A stretch of DNA of 64,000 nucleotides from Bigelowiella natans CCMP2755 (taxonomy: Eukaryota; Cercozoa; Chlorarachniophyceae), in NCBI GenBank assembly GCA_000320545.1, contig ADNK01000150.1, positions 104,770 through 168,769 on the forward strand. Reading direction: 5' to 3'. Below the pieces are notes generated by a model, which saw only the letters and a program-made list of their open reading frames with translations, made no database searches and was not told the DNA's origin. Below are positions 21,401 through 31,482 of the stretch, piece by piece. The position numbers were made by a program, and so were the translations under genes. Position 1 is the stretch's first letter. Each line of letters begins with the position of its first letter.

Positions 21401-23404
21401 GGTCTTGCCGGGGTTCTTCTTCCGTAGCTCGGTAGGTGTAGGTAGCTTGTTGTCCGCTAGGTCCATAAACTCTAACGCATTAACGCTTGACTCAGAGGTC
21501 CACTCGTCAAGCCGTATCATGTTCTGGCTGATGGTTCTGCCTGACTTCTTTGGTAACTTAGCATAGTATATCTTGTGATTGTAGAATGATATGATCCCCC
21601 CTAATTTTTCTAGGGCATCCTGTCCGAGGAGTAGTTCCATGGATAAAGTCATGGCTACTCGGGTCTTGATTTGGGTCTCCGCGTCGCTGCCAGGTATCTG
21701 TAGCTTTAGCATTAGCTCACCGACGGTCTTCATAGAAGAGCTTCCGTCTGCTTGAGCATATTTACGTTCTTTCTTAGTCACTTGATCCAATAGTCCTAAC
21801 CTTCTTACTGTGCTTAGGCTTATGAAGGACTTCGGCATGCTGCCACTATCCCAAAGGGCAGGTAGTTTCTTGTAGTCTCCGTAGCTGTCTTTAACTTTAA
21901 CCTTGGTCATAGCAACTTTGATAGTCCTGTTAGCGTCTTCGTCATTAATGTTGCATACTCCTAAGTTCTTTATGTCGTCTAGGGTCATGGGCTTGTCTTG
22001 GTCCTGCGTTGCTGGTACTGCTGTCTTCGTCGGCGCCTGCTTAAGGTGATCTAATATTCCGTTTATCTGCTGCTGTATAGCATTGATACTGTTCTGCTTC
22101 TTGTTCTTATATTTATTGTTCTTCCCGTTGTTGCTGCCTTGCCATTTGCTGTTGTTATATCCTTGTCCTCTGCCTTTCTTTCTCTTTAACTTCTCGTAGT
22201 GTTCGTTGAGCTGCCTGATCGTCATCCTGGGTCGTCCTTCTTTCCTGTCTCTGCAGTCTTTAGCGGTGTGTTTCCCTTTACGTGAGCAGTATCCGCAACG
22301 TCGGTTACCTTCCCTGTCCTTGTACCAGTCTCGCTGCGGCTTAATAGCGTTAATGTTTCCTATGCCAGGTACCTTAGGGCTGGTAAACTTGCGGTCCTGC
22401 TCCTGCTCGCGTAGGGATATAGCCTGCACTGCTGCCTCCATCGTGGTGTAGCCTTTCTCCGTAACGTAAGTGGATTCCTTTATCTTTAACTTGAACTCTT
22501 CAAACCTTGCCTGATCATCACCTGTGTTGTAATTAAAATCATGTAGTTCGTCGATCATATCCTGGAAGCGCGTGGCAAAGTCTCTAACAGGTTCTCTCTC
22601 ATGCTGCATCATTGCTCTGTATTTTCTAATAGCCTGGGGTAGGGAGTTAGCATCCTGTTCATTTACAAAAGCCTTCATTATCGCCTCAACGTCTCGTAGC
22701 CCACTAACTGTAGTGTGTATTTTCTCCAGCTGCCTGATCCGGGTCCTGCCTGTCTCGTAAAGGTCCATGGCTTGCTTTATTATAGCTAGCCATTTGAGCT
22801 TGTCGTTTTCGGTGGGGTTAGGGGTAAAGTCGCAGAGTATACTCCTAGCGTTCTTCCACCACCTCCTTGCCTCACCTCTTTTCCCGTTGTATTTCGTTAT
22901 CATAACCGGTGCTGTTTTAACAGACATGAACTGGGTGTTCCGCTGTACCGGCTGCTGCTGCTTGACGGTGCTCTGGGTCGTCCCCCGCGAGGCGCCCAGA
23001 CCCCCGTCGTTCCTAAACAAAGCTGCCCACTCTGGAGGTAAGTCTGCTTCGTAATCCATGATGTCCTGCATGATAGCTGCCCAAACATCATGTGTCTGAT
23101 ACTTGTATTCTATCGATACTTTCAGTTTGGCGTAGTTGCTCGCCCTGGGTCGCAAGGCTCGTAATGCCATTACGACCTTCTTGCTTTCGGCGGCCACGTC
23201 CTCGTCGTCCGCCTCGTAGAAGTTCTCCAGTGCCTCTGCTGCTGCATCTGCTTTCTTAATCCCGGGTGCTGGTCCCGGCGGTGCCTGTGGAGGTGTTCCT
23301 CCTCCTTCCTTAGCGTCCGTATCGCCCTTCCTTTCCTGTTTCTGCTCGTGCCCTTGCACGGCCTGCGAGCCAAAGTCCTGCTGTTCTTCTAGCTGCTGTA
23401 ACAT
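18431..23404 (-). CDS. Retrotransposon gag-pol polyprotein
   Basis: Single frame of 1657 residues starting at the ATG at 23404 (MLQQLEEQQD). A gag-like helical region spans about 90-330. A zinc knuckle lies at 370-384 (C-x2-C-x5-H-x4-C, one residue longer than the usual x4). The aspartic protease has ALWDSGS at about 516-522. Reverse transcriptase (about 740-1000) has the catalytic YVDD box at 889-892. RNase H (about 1040-1160) has Asp1045 in LWTDWS and TDH later. The integrase zinc-binding part has His residues at about 1235-1245 and an unusual C-x-C at 1268-1270. The integrase core (about 1295-1410) has Asp1303, Asp1376 and Glu1404. The C terminus is basic and charged, with no chromodomain I can be sure of. 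No frameshift between gag and pol: both are translated as one protein. Confidence 0.96.
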   Translation of the reverse strand: MLQQLEEQQDFGSQAVQGHEQKQERKGDTDAKEGGGTPPQAPPGPAPGIKKADAAAEALENFYEADDEDVAAESKKVVMALRALRPRASNYAKLKVSIEYKYQTHDVWAAIMQDIMDYEADLPPEWAALFRNDGGLGASRGTTQSTVKQQQPVQRNTQFMSVKTAPVMITKYNGKRGEARRWWKNARSILCDFTPNPTENDKLKWLAIIKQAMDLYETGRTRIRQLEKIHTTVSGLRDVEAIMKAFVNEQDANSLPQAIRKYRAMMQHEREPVRDFATRFQDMIDELHDFNYNTGDDQARFEEFKLKIKESTYVTEKGYTTMEAAVQAISLREQEQDRKFTSPKVPGIGNINAIKPQRDWYKDREGNRRCGYCSRKGKHTAKDCRDRKEGRPRMTIRQLNEHYEKLKRKKGRGQGYNNSKWQGSNNGKNNKYKNKKQNSINAIQQQINGILDHLKQAPTKTAVPATQDQDKPMTLDDIKNLGVCNINDEDANRTIKVAMTKVKVKDSYGDYKKLPALWDSGSMPKSFISLSTVRRLGLLDQVTKKERKYAQADGSSSMKTVGELMLKLQIPGSDAETQIKTRVAMTLSMELLLGQDALEKLGGIISFYNHKIYYAKLPKKSGRTISQNMIRLDEWTSESSVNALEFMDLADNKLPTPTELRKKNPGKTIRQITELLDKTPPADDWDIDKGKKYINKILNEKYSDITKPTTKPSSKLTPVKIELKEGYEECIINDPEHRRPEADWEKIEWQINEWAKEGKIEPSNSPWNVRHVLAKKPTYPFFRLAHNFIRHNRVIKRIQTPTPRIDDVIEHVIGYKYYSSLDKNESYMQTPIHKTSRPITAFSSRHRKWHFVVFPYGLSISGDAFSSQNYRAYTHDGMASVLWVFVFVYVDDDIICTNTVVAQIFLLENIFIRFAHFGFTIRLQKCTFLATRIKWCGYYLEQGRITPNPEKVAALQQAPKPKNAKELKSFLQTAAWILRRFSPTYARTAAAFTTAYRKENSVGLSFAKVWAKGGLDAHFDNLIKLCSNTLLNAKLDTTRPATLWTDWSKLGMAAVLTQDQQIIRVWGRACTAAEAKYSPTKGEYKAMTEAQRKLRYYLLSVPSFTLMTDHKPLLGIDRKLEAPNVEYAAMRADTEEFRDKRTVVYAPGDKQLADYFSRLFEKKVPTQVTPMVNAITFEDGDFLPEPEELQHLQEHLDKYKHKHEVLSDRIYVYTNNVRRTYVPRRTRGALLFTAHGPAHVGENHITALLYHYYWPYKLKEIRTYLRGCRCSSLKAAGVATKESSKSRASKKIKARNFLDIVQIDVYKYDGYHYLTFVDVATGKCWVKKIIKVNVAKKNKGLYKQRLTNCYRTWESELQAIPDEVSINKIPKKLHVDNETSLLQLPHPNIDASPVYYAQSNSKVERLHRTLANLSRINSTTPDKIQGLVNDTFTSGGGIKDKEREEGDDNDDDTESEDEKVPYDGRVLKEGQYVRAKVNLRSRNKQDPFWGGVAKVTERKGRKQYYIYDGNRVTLRHISHLKNYDIGEKLLEDVKVNPTVWERAMPCLGPRPKFDVEYGNNKVRVNDDWRMKIVYLGYPGLRNMERVAMKIKDGKYQLLYLAVPDLPFEHWYKVLGDLDAEGWYGHEPKDEGEFWVSDKGDKVREESITWWLVKFRKR

Positions 23405-23421
23405 TGTTAGTCAAATCGTTT

Positions 23422-23438
23422 CCCGTGTGTGGAAGCCA
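23422..23438 (-). other. Primer-binding site
   Basis: Five bases inside the 5' LTR the element strand reads TGGCTTCCACACACGGG. Its complement ends in CCA, as a tRNA 3' end does. The primer tRNA identity was not assigned. Confidence 0.8.
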
Positions 23439-23443
23439 AAGGT

Positions 23444-23768
23444 TGTTGCGCGTAAGGTGTTCACAGGCCGAGGCGCTACGTGCACAAGTAGGCAGGGGGG
23501 GGGAAGGCACGTTTGCTTCCTTTTGAAGAGTTATGTTTATTTTTATTAAAGATTATATTTTTATTAAATCGTGCACTGCGCAATCATTCGCGAAGCTTTC
23601 GCGAATGCCGCCGCACGTGGGGCAGCACACTTCCGGTGTGCTGCCATGAGTCCCGCCGGAACCCACGTGCCTATACTGTATTAATATCTACGTTATCTAT
23701 ATTCTATATCCGCGACAACCCCTTTGTTGTCGCACGTGACTTGTGCTCGCGTAGTAGTACGCGCTACA
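23444..23768 (-). repeat. 5' LTR (right in the window)
   Basis: Second 325-bp copy, same sequence as 18055-18379 as far as read by eye. It is followed at 23769 by the TCAT target duplication. Confidence 0.97.
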
Positions 23769-23772
23769 TCAT

Positions 23773-25016
23773 TGGAGTACATGGATGAGTCAGCGTGATC
23801 CTTGCGAATCAAGCATCAAAAACAAACACTTGTTTCCCAAGCTGCACATCTTGCTGAAGGCGTGTCACACCTAGACACGGCTAGACAGCACAATCTAGCA
23901 ATGCGCGGGTGGGCACAGCTAGACAGCTAGACAGGTTGTGAACTTGCATGATGCTTGTCATGCGCCAGCAGCACGTCTACAAACACGTCTAGACGTTGTT
24001 CGCTCCTCACTCATCGTCGCTGATGACACCATGTGCACAGTGCAACCTTCTGGGCATGCTAGCATGCTCTAGTAGTGCTTGTGCAGCTAGAGCGGCATCG
24101 AATTGTCGATTTCATCACATTGGTTCAGTGCTAGAGTGTGACAGCTCCCTCAGTCTAGCAGTGGTCGATCGCTCACCATGCAGCTGGATGTGCGCCTGGT
24201 GTAGACGCACCTTACAACTATTAGCATCAGTGACTTTGTTAAGATAAACATTTTATGTCATGTCCTTGTCTAGTAGATGTCTTTAAAAAATATATCGCAA
24301 TAGTTACTCGAAAAATTGCAACAGCAACGTGAAGTGCTAACAATGCAATGTCGACACATGTTTTTTATCCCCTTAATACATAGAGTTACACCAGTCGCTT
24401 TAATTGATAGCCGCGCAATAATTCTAGAAAACTGTTTATTTAGTAGCTAGGTGTAATTTATATGCCGATGTGGCTCAGAGTCACTCAGAATGATCTCGCT
24501 ATTACATTATGGTGGTTAACACGTTATAATTGATCGTCGTTAGCTTCTCCTCCTCTATATCCAGCCGATAATGCCCCGAGAGGATGCATTTGAGCCTCGC
24601 TACTATTTACCTAGAAAATATTTAGTGCGGGCTGGTCAGATATGGTTGCGTAAGAGGTTATCTGTCGTATCCAACACTCATCTCATCATTACTCTCCGAC
24701 AACACCTGTGAATATCCGCTTCCCAAACGGTGACCACCCTGCAATCCGAGATTCTGACTCAAAGTGCGAGGTTCACCTATGCCTGAGAGGGGAGGGGGGG
24801 GGGATGATATTCGGCTGTTAGTGATGCTGAAGAACTTAGTTTACAGCAAAGATCTTGCTCAACAGATATTAGATAGCAACGTGTTAGTCAAAGTTGGCAC
24901 TTACAGCATCGTTTGAGTGGGTTCCATACAGCAATCAGTATACTCAGAGTCACTAGTCCGACCGCAGCATAGAAGAATATCGTCTATAATAGTAGTTCGA
25001 ATAAACATAAGCGGAT
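23773..25016. other. Intergenic spacer, CTAGACAG-rich then AT-rich
   Basis: No gene recognised. 23860-24240 is dense in CTAGACA, CTAGCA and TGCATG words. 24240-24620 is AT-rich. A poly-G run lies near 24790. Confidence 0.55.
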
Positions 25017-25159
25017 CTACCATTTCAAATTACGGATAGTTTCGCCTAATTTATGGCCATATATTACCCTGAGTATGTTCAATAATGGGAAAGCATCGTG
25101 CCAGACTCCCGTTGAATTTGTGTGTGCAAATCCGACCTGAAGCACGAACCAAATTACTG

Positions 25160-25243
<84 letters not shown>

Positions 25244-25773
25244 TGTATCTGTCGTCATTAGTTGTACACATAACCAACAAACCACGAAAAGTGATAAAAT
25301 GCAAACCGTTTTATTGTCCATATGGAAGACTGTGTAGACGTTTTTGAGAAAGGTATCGCCCAAGATCCACGTCTGGAAAGTCGACGGCATGAACCCGAGC
25401 ACCTGAAATTTGTCATGACGCACATGCACCCCAAAAGTTGAGCAGTATCCGAAATGCATGCCAACACTCAGGATAAAAAAGAAGCTCCAAGCCTACATCT
25501 TTTGCACGACGAATATAGTACATGACAATAATCACCTGCCCAGAAAGCATGTACTGGTCCGGTGAGAGGTGGAAAATACCATCGCCTAAAACGAGGGAGA
25601 AGGTCGGTAACCCCTCAGTGCCTTCAGTACAGTAAATCCCGGACGCTTGCCTCCTGCAGTCATTTCGGCCTTTCACCTAATTTGAATTTGAGTATCAGCA
25701 TGGAAAATAACTTTTTACCAAAGATGTTGTGATTGCGCGCCCTCCTTCAAAGATTGACTCTCCATAATCCACG

Positions 25774-25832
<59 letters not shown>

Positions 25833-26032
25833 CTAAAAGCCAGGAGGAGATGGGGTACGGGGACTATGTATCACCAATTTCGACGAGAAATCATCCCAAT
25901 ACTGGATAGGAACCACGATCATACTTGTTCCTGAAAATATCAAAACATTTGTTATTTTTCAACCCAACACACGTACATCTTAAAATTTTATTTTCTGGCA
26001 TCACAGATATAATCTATTCATCAGTATACAAC

Positions 26033-26063
<31 letters not shown>

Positions 26064-26135
26064 TTCATGTAATTGCGTACATATACATATACATATACAT
26101 ATATGTCGTATCGAACGTAACTTCGGTACTACTAT

Positions 26136-26166
<31 letters not shown>

Positions 26167-27459
26167 GCTACTACCAGTATCTGGAAGTGCATTGCAACCG
26201 GATACACAAAACCTGAGAAGCCAAAAGGTGCATAAAACATCAACCAAACTGTCTCATCATCGCACCCCTTTCCCTTTCCAAATTCCGCGCAATGCTTATA
26301 CTACTACTACTACTACTACTACTCACTTGTAATCTACTCCGTCTATTAAAACTGATGTGAGAGTAATGGCCCACATCCCTCCAGGATGAACCGGGACGTA
26401 TCTAAAAGTAGTGATAGTAGCAGTAGTAGTAGTTGTAAGGGTAGTGGTATCTGGTGGAAAATCCAGTTTGCCATAAAACATTCGGCCATCACAAAGAACA
26501 ACTAATACGGCTGTCTGTCTCTGTACAACGATTGGTGGATGATAGGAGGGATAAATTACGAGAATCTGTGGTTATGCGCGTAACGAAAGTCCGGAGGGCC
26601 TATGAGGAGAAATGACCTGCACCACGATTACCATCCAAGACTTAGTATGGTGTGTAGAATAAACAATGCGCTAGAGAAAAGCGAATTGTATTCAAAAATC
26701 ATGCTGTGATTTTTTTTGGAGGGGAAAGGGTCGTGAAGACATGGTTTCCGAGTGCTACATGAGTAAGAAAAAAGGGTCAAAAGTAGTTTTCTAGCACACA
26801 ATCAATGGGTCAGTATTATTCAACCCGTCCTGGCCGTCCGCGGAAGGGTCCCCCCCAAGGATGAACGAGAACGATGCATTCGGGATGAGGCCATATTTTC
26901 TCCTAAAACGTGGATACGGATAAAATATGATGATGCTGATGGTGATGATGATAATAACGACGATAGAAACTGTTTGTTCGCTTGATTACATGTTAACGAC
27001 GATGTTGTCCCCGTGCATTCGAGATGCATCCCTGAAGCCTAAACCCAAGATCCCATCGGTGGGGTTGTCCTGGTGGGGGAGGGGGGAGGGGGGGGATTCA
27101 AAGGGTATTATTAAGCCGCCTTTAATTAACGATACATCTACGTGCTATTTATGCGAAGGGGATGTCCAAGTATTAGCAGCCCAATCAGAGTTGCGATCAC
27201 CTCCGTATCGAAATTGTTGGAAAAATGCGTCACTTCTCCCATTAGTTGAGACTCCACCCTCAGTCCGCCTGAAACACATGAATGAATGGTGTTTGACATC
27301 GCACACAAGCTGGTGCAAATAGCTGGTGCAAATACTCAAAATGAAAGAGACATGGGAAGGGAGTGCATGCGAACAATCATTCATACCTAAATGAACTGTT
27401 TCCTGGAGTGTAATGCCTTTGCATTCGCCGATTCCGTACCTTAACGAATATATACATTT

Positions 27460-27499
<40 letters not shown>

Positions 27500-28374
27500 T
27501 ATATTCACATACAAAATATATCACCAAATGAAGGTAAGAACTGCCATTTTCTCCACGTACATTTATATTCTATCGTTCTTGACATTATTCCCCTAACGCA
27601 TTAGACTGCAGTAATTTCCAGTAGTACTTACTCGATGAAGAATGTCTTACTGTTCTCCCCGTTAAAGGTTGACGAGGACCTACTATCATACCTGAGAAGA
27701 AGGAAAGAATGGAAGAAGAGAACGTATGATTCAATTTACCTTGAATATGGCGAAATTTGCAGGAAGAAAATGAAAAAGAATCACGCTCCTCTTCCCACTC
27801 CTAGTCCCACATACGTATTCAGATAGTCCTTTTTCTTAGCGTTTGAATCTTGAGAGAAAACCCAGAGATCCGAGGAACCTTTTGGGTGCAACATCGTGAA
27901 TATCCTGCACTATCAAATATGACAGAGAAGACATTTGCTTTCCTACCAGTATCGAACACCACATCGAAACGTCTAGAAGGCGTGCCGATGTAAATTGGTC
28001 CCTGAAAACAACAAACATACGCTGCATATTCAATATGAAGAGTTAGGTAATGTGTCGAAGAGAGACCTTATAGCTTATCGTTCTGTGGTCTTCCATTCTG
28101 TGTATAAAGAAATGTGAAGCGCACGTTGACGAAAAAAAGGGTGGAATTTAGAAACCCAGTTAATAAAGGTTTACTTGACTCGGTGAGTGTTATTCTCCGA
28201 CATGAGTTTAACGTGCGGCGAGACGTGTTCTCGTGTTACCCTCCTCAAGGGGAAGAGATACTGAGTTTTAATTCGTGCTGCTTTCGAAGCAATCTCCACT
28301 TCTATATCTCCATTTAGCAACCAAACAAACATCGACAGAATTCCCCATCGGATGATCCCAGGAAGAGAACACAT
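25017..28374 (-). CDS. Secreted pepsin-like aspartic protease, 15 exons
   Basis: Exons (minus): 28175-28374, 28067-28097, 27947-28001, 27815-27878, 27632-27691, 27387-27439, 27201-27268, 26990-27069, 26800-26902, 26327-26520, 26175-26212, 25875-25930, 25536-25676, 25307-25402 and 25017-25136, about 452 residues with every phase matching. The start is MCSLPGIIRWGILSMFVWLL, a signal peptide, then a basic propeptide. The mature enzyme shows YIGTPSRRFDVVFDTGSS (first catalytic Asp94), the YGIGE flap, DGILGLGF, GLIPNASFSFILGG, YVPV, the second DTGT (Asp314), TFQTWILGDTFL and VGFA, all in canonical order. It is an A1-family endopeptidase of the vacuole, secretory route or outside. Unusual: exon 10 reads through a (ACT)n run, giving a Thr-rich insertion (about 15 residues) between MFYGKLDF and YVPV. 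Introns hold (CT)n, (GT)n and (AT)n runs. Confidence 0.93.
25163..25241. repeat. Compound (CT)n(GT)n microsatellite in the last protease intron
   Basis: About 20 CT units run directly into about 17 GT units between exons 14 and 15. A long (AT)n run at 25782-25831 occupies the intron between exons 12 and 13, and (ACT)n runs lie at 26128-26170 and 26300-26322. Confidence 0.9.
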
Positions 28375-29204
28375 TCCAAGCACCCGCTCAGGTTCCCTCT
28401 TTCTTCTTCCTTCCCTGCCCGTCAATCCAGGTTGAGGCAGGAAGTGAAACGGACAACCAAGGTTTCTGATTGCACAGTAAGGTGTCAGTAAAAATTAGGA
28501 CGGCTCACGAAATCGGAACTGACGTTGGCAGTGGAAATCAACCGCCTGTGGGCAAGGGGGGAGGAGCCACCTCTATGTACAGTTGACTAATGGAAGAATT
28601 CCGTTTTCTACTTAAAATGCCCTGCATTTCAAACAAAATCGCAGACAACCGAAGAAAAATCGCAGGCAGAGGAGTTACTCGTGTTGCCGTCTTTGGGTAA
28701 TGATGAAAACAGCCTGTTCTCTGATATTGCGACAACAATTTCTTGGCTGGGACAACCGCCAAATCTCCAGGTCGCAAGTCTCATCTGGCCCAAACAAGAG
28801 TTTTGGGAAAGCCAAATGAATCCGTTGGCATATTCCTTCAATTTTGGAGAAAATATTCATGTCGCAACTTACGTTTCCTCTCAATTTTGAAAAGGCGGGC
28901 AATAGGCGGTAAGGCCGGCCTCCCCCCCAGATAGAATCTACTGCTGCTTTTTTGGAGATCAGAGAGGGTTATATTGGGGAGTAATCCTGTATTATAGGGA
29001 ATAAATTTTGGTGATATTCTCATACTGCTGCCTTTTTGATTCGAAACACCGCGTTTGAGCTCTCAAACACAGCGGAACACCAAACCTATCAAAAAATCAG
29101 CAAGCCTTGTTCGATGCAGATTGGGTGAAGGAGAATGATTGCTGGATTGAAATAAATATTTTTTCGCTGGTTATGTAGGCAGCCAGGAACAGAAAAAGAA
29201 TTCC
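28375..29204. promoter_or_regulatory. Divergent spacer, aspartic protease (-) / CenH3-like histone (+)
   Basis: An 830-bp gap between start codons. It contains two short overlapping open frames of 60-80 codons on either strand with no recognisable motif; I treat them as chance. No TATA box could be assigned. Confidence 0.4.
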
Positions 29205-30027
29205 ATGGCGCGTCATAAGACAGTAGTGGGGGGGTCGTCAAACAGGCGCAAGCCTTCAGCTTACAGAGTATCTACAACCGCTGAAGGTATGGGATAGATA
29301 GATAGATAGATAGACAGCTTGGCTTTTCTCCCCCCATCACACTGATTCCTTGCCGTAAAAAATACTTTTCTATTAGTTAAACGAAAGACGAAAAAAAGGT
29401 TTCGTCCTGGGACTGTGGCGTTGAGGGAAATACGCAAATACCAAAGATCGACTGATTTATTACTCCGAAAGCTACCGTTTCAGCGGCTGGTAACAAATAT
29501 TCTACTAGTCCCTTACTTCCTCCCCTTACTTCTGCACTATTCTGTTCGGTACTTTTGTACATATCTTACATGAAATACACCGATAGGTACGAGAGATTTC
29601 GCAGGGCTTGGGAAATGATGGCAGCTCGCACCGATGGCAGAGTTCCGCTCTCATGGCTCTACAAGAGGCGGCTGAGAACTATCTTGTTCATCTCTTCGAA
29701 GACGCGTAATATGAAAGAAAATAAGAAAATATTTTTTACTCCATCGGCAGTTTTCAATTTTTAAGTTTGAGAGACAAGTACAACAATGATGTTATTGCGA
29801 GTAGAATCGTATCATTATCATAACCAACAACATCGTAGCTCAAGTTCAAACTGTAGCTCAACAACATCGTAGCTCAAGTTCAAACTGTAGCTCAACTTCA
29901 AACGTTTGCTTCTTAACCATCATACAGAAACTTGTGCGCCATTCACGGGAAACGCGTGACCATAATGATTAGAGACGTTCGCCTTGCACGTCGAATCCGT
30001 GGAGTCAGCGAGCATTTTGCCGTCTAG
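29205..30027 (+). CDS. Divergent histone H3, probable centromeric H3 (CenH3) variant
   Basis: Four exons: 29205-29286, 29377-29489, 29587-29705 and 29928-30027, 137 residues, phases 1, 0 and 2 all kept. The N-terminal tail ([20 protein letters not shown]) does not match the canonical ARTKQTARKS tail. The histone fold is clear: [68 protein letters not shown] and RLARRIRG. Between REI and SSAL, loop 1 reads [14 protein letters not shown], three residues longer than canonical H3 and with Trp in place of Phe, both typical of CenH3/CENP-A. The end is RGVSEHFAV. Canonical replication-dependent H3 genes are usually intronless and nearly invariant; this gene is neither. It would replace H3 in centromeric nucleosomes. 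A divergent non-centromeric H3 variant is the alternative. Confidence 0.9.
29817..29905 (+). repeat. Tandem duplication inside histone intron 3
   Basis: A unit beginning CAACAACATCGTAGCTCAAG, about 42 bp long, is present twice, with a third partial copy (TAGCTCAACTTCAAAC), just before the last exon. Confidence 0.8.
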
Positions 30028-31482
30028 CACAAGCGCTACCATGCGACGGAAAAAGATCATGAATTCAAACTGTAATGTAGCTTCCCCCCAACTCCAAATC
30101 TATGCGAACCAAAAACCATTGCCCTTCCGATCAAAGACGAAACACTAGAACCATGTACACATTTGAAGCAACAGAGGACTTCAGCAATTTGATATGAGTC
30201 TGGCCATTGCACACTCCTGTGTGCGTTGATCCCAAGCAAGATCTGTATCAGTCTCACCATATTGCCAATCACTGCTGGTGGTTTTCTCACGTCAACTTCA
30301 AATGGCAGTAGTCTCTGTCTACTGTTTGCCCACACATGACATTTTGCTTATAGATTTCTCCCTTTATATTTACTGTGCTCAGCCATCCGCAGCGAAATCA
30401 CAAAATCATTCGGGAGTCATCTTGAAATTTTTTCAGTAATAACATGTTTTTTACACATACTCCAGACCTGCATGAAGCTGATCATGTAACGTGCACAACA
30501 GCTTATGGCATCGCCTGTCGCGGCAGAAGCTGCGGTGATGCCAACTTGGCGGCGGCCCCGTCTAGCCACGCACACACACTGTCATGCTTGTATGTGAGCT
30601 AGTTTGGCTACACGCCATGCTAAAATGCACATAGTCGTCCAGCAGGTTACAGCAGGGCTAGCTAGCAAAAGAGTGTGTTAGCAAGCTAGCAAGGTGCACA
30701 GTCAGCACATCTAGATATTCATGCATCTCTAGATCTACACGCATTTGTGTGTGTAGTAGCTTGACTCACCACACTGGGCCATGCTAGCATGATTATATTA
30801 TGCTAGATACTAGATAGCCTGATGCCTATCTAACTGTGCAAGTCGATCCAGCGATCTGCAGCTCTAGCTAGCTGCTTGGCATCGGCACATGCTATAATGC
30901 ATTTTGTAGTGCTTGACGCGTACAAGTCTAGAAGTATACGCAGGCGCATGCGAACTGGCTTGCTGGCCATGCGATGCACAACACAAATTGAGGCTGTAGC
31001 ATGCACTATGCTAGCAGCGCAGCTTAGATGCATCTAATCTATCGTGATGTGCATCGATCTAGCGTAGACTAGTAGAGCTCTGTGCACAGTGATCCAACCG
31101 AGCCAAGTACGCTACTAGACTAGTACGACTGGAAAGCCTATAGTGCCGCTTTCTCGAGCTAGAGCGAGGTCGAAGCAGGCTAGCAGGCTAGCAGGCGGAC
31201 GGCGGCGCGCGGCTACGGCACTACAGCTTACATCTCTCCACGCAGCTTCACAGCAATATGCATCGCCTCAGCTATCAGTGTATGTCTATACATAGTGATT
31301 GCATTCTTCTTTTTCGACATATGATGGCAGGGCTGGCGTGTAGGCGCAGATGTAGTCACGATGACTGGTCTGTAGCCATGTTAACTATCTAGCTAAGATG
31401 CAGTGTGATGCATCTGGTGTGGCTACACCTGCATAATAACTCCCTATTTCAGCGCTACCATCTTGGCCATCTAGGTACGGTA
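30028..31482. other. Intergenic spacer with a CTAG-rich island
   Basis: A minus-strand open frame of 92 codons (30057-30335) lies tail to tail with the histone gene; no family recognised, doubtful. From about 30470 to 31480 the sequence is saturated with CTAG, GCTAGC, CTAGAT and TGCATG words and has no gene. Confidence 0.55.

Larger units (their letters stand above)
18051..23772 (-). mobile_element. Complete Ty3/gypsy-type LTR retrotransposon
   Basis: Element in minus orientation: target duplication TCAT (18051-18054 and 23769-23772), LTRs 18055-18379 and 23444-23768, primer-binding site at 23422-23438, gag-pol frame 18431-23404, and a polypurine tract next to the left LTR. The LTRs start TG and end CA. 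By eye they are identical over all 325 bases and the pol frame is unbroken, so insertion appears recent and the element may still be able to move. Domain order protease-RT-RNase H-integrase places it in the Ty3/gypsy (Metaviridae) group rather than Ty1/copia. Confidence 0.97.

Noticed and set aside
30057-30335. 92-codon minus-strand frame tail to tail with the histone gene
   Set aside because: No motif, no splice partners; could be a real small exon but unsupported.
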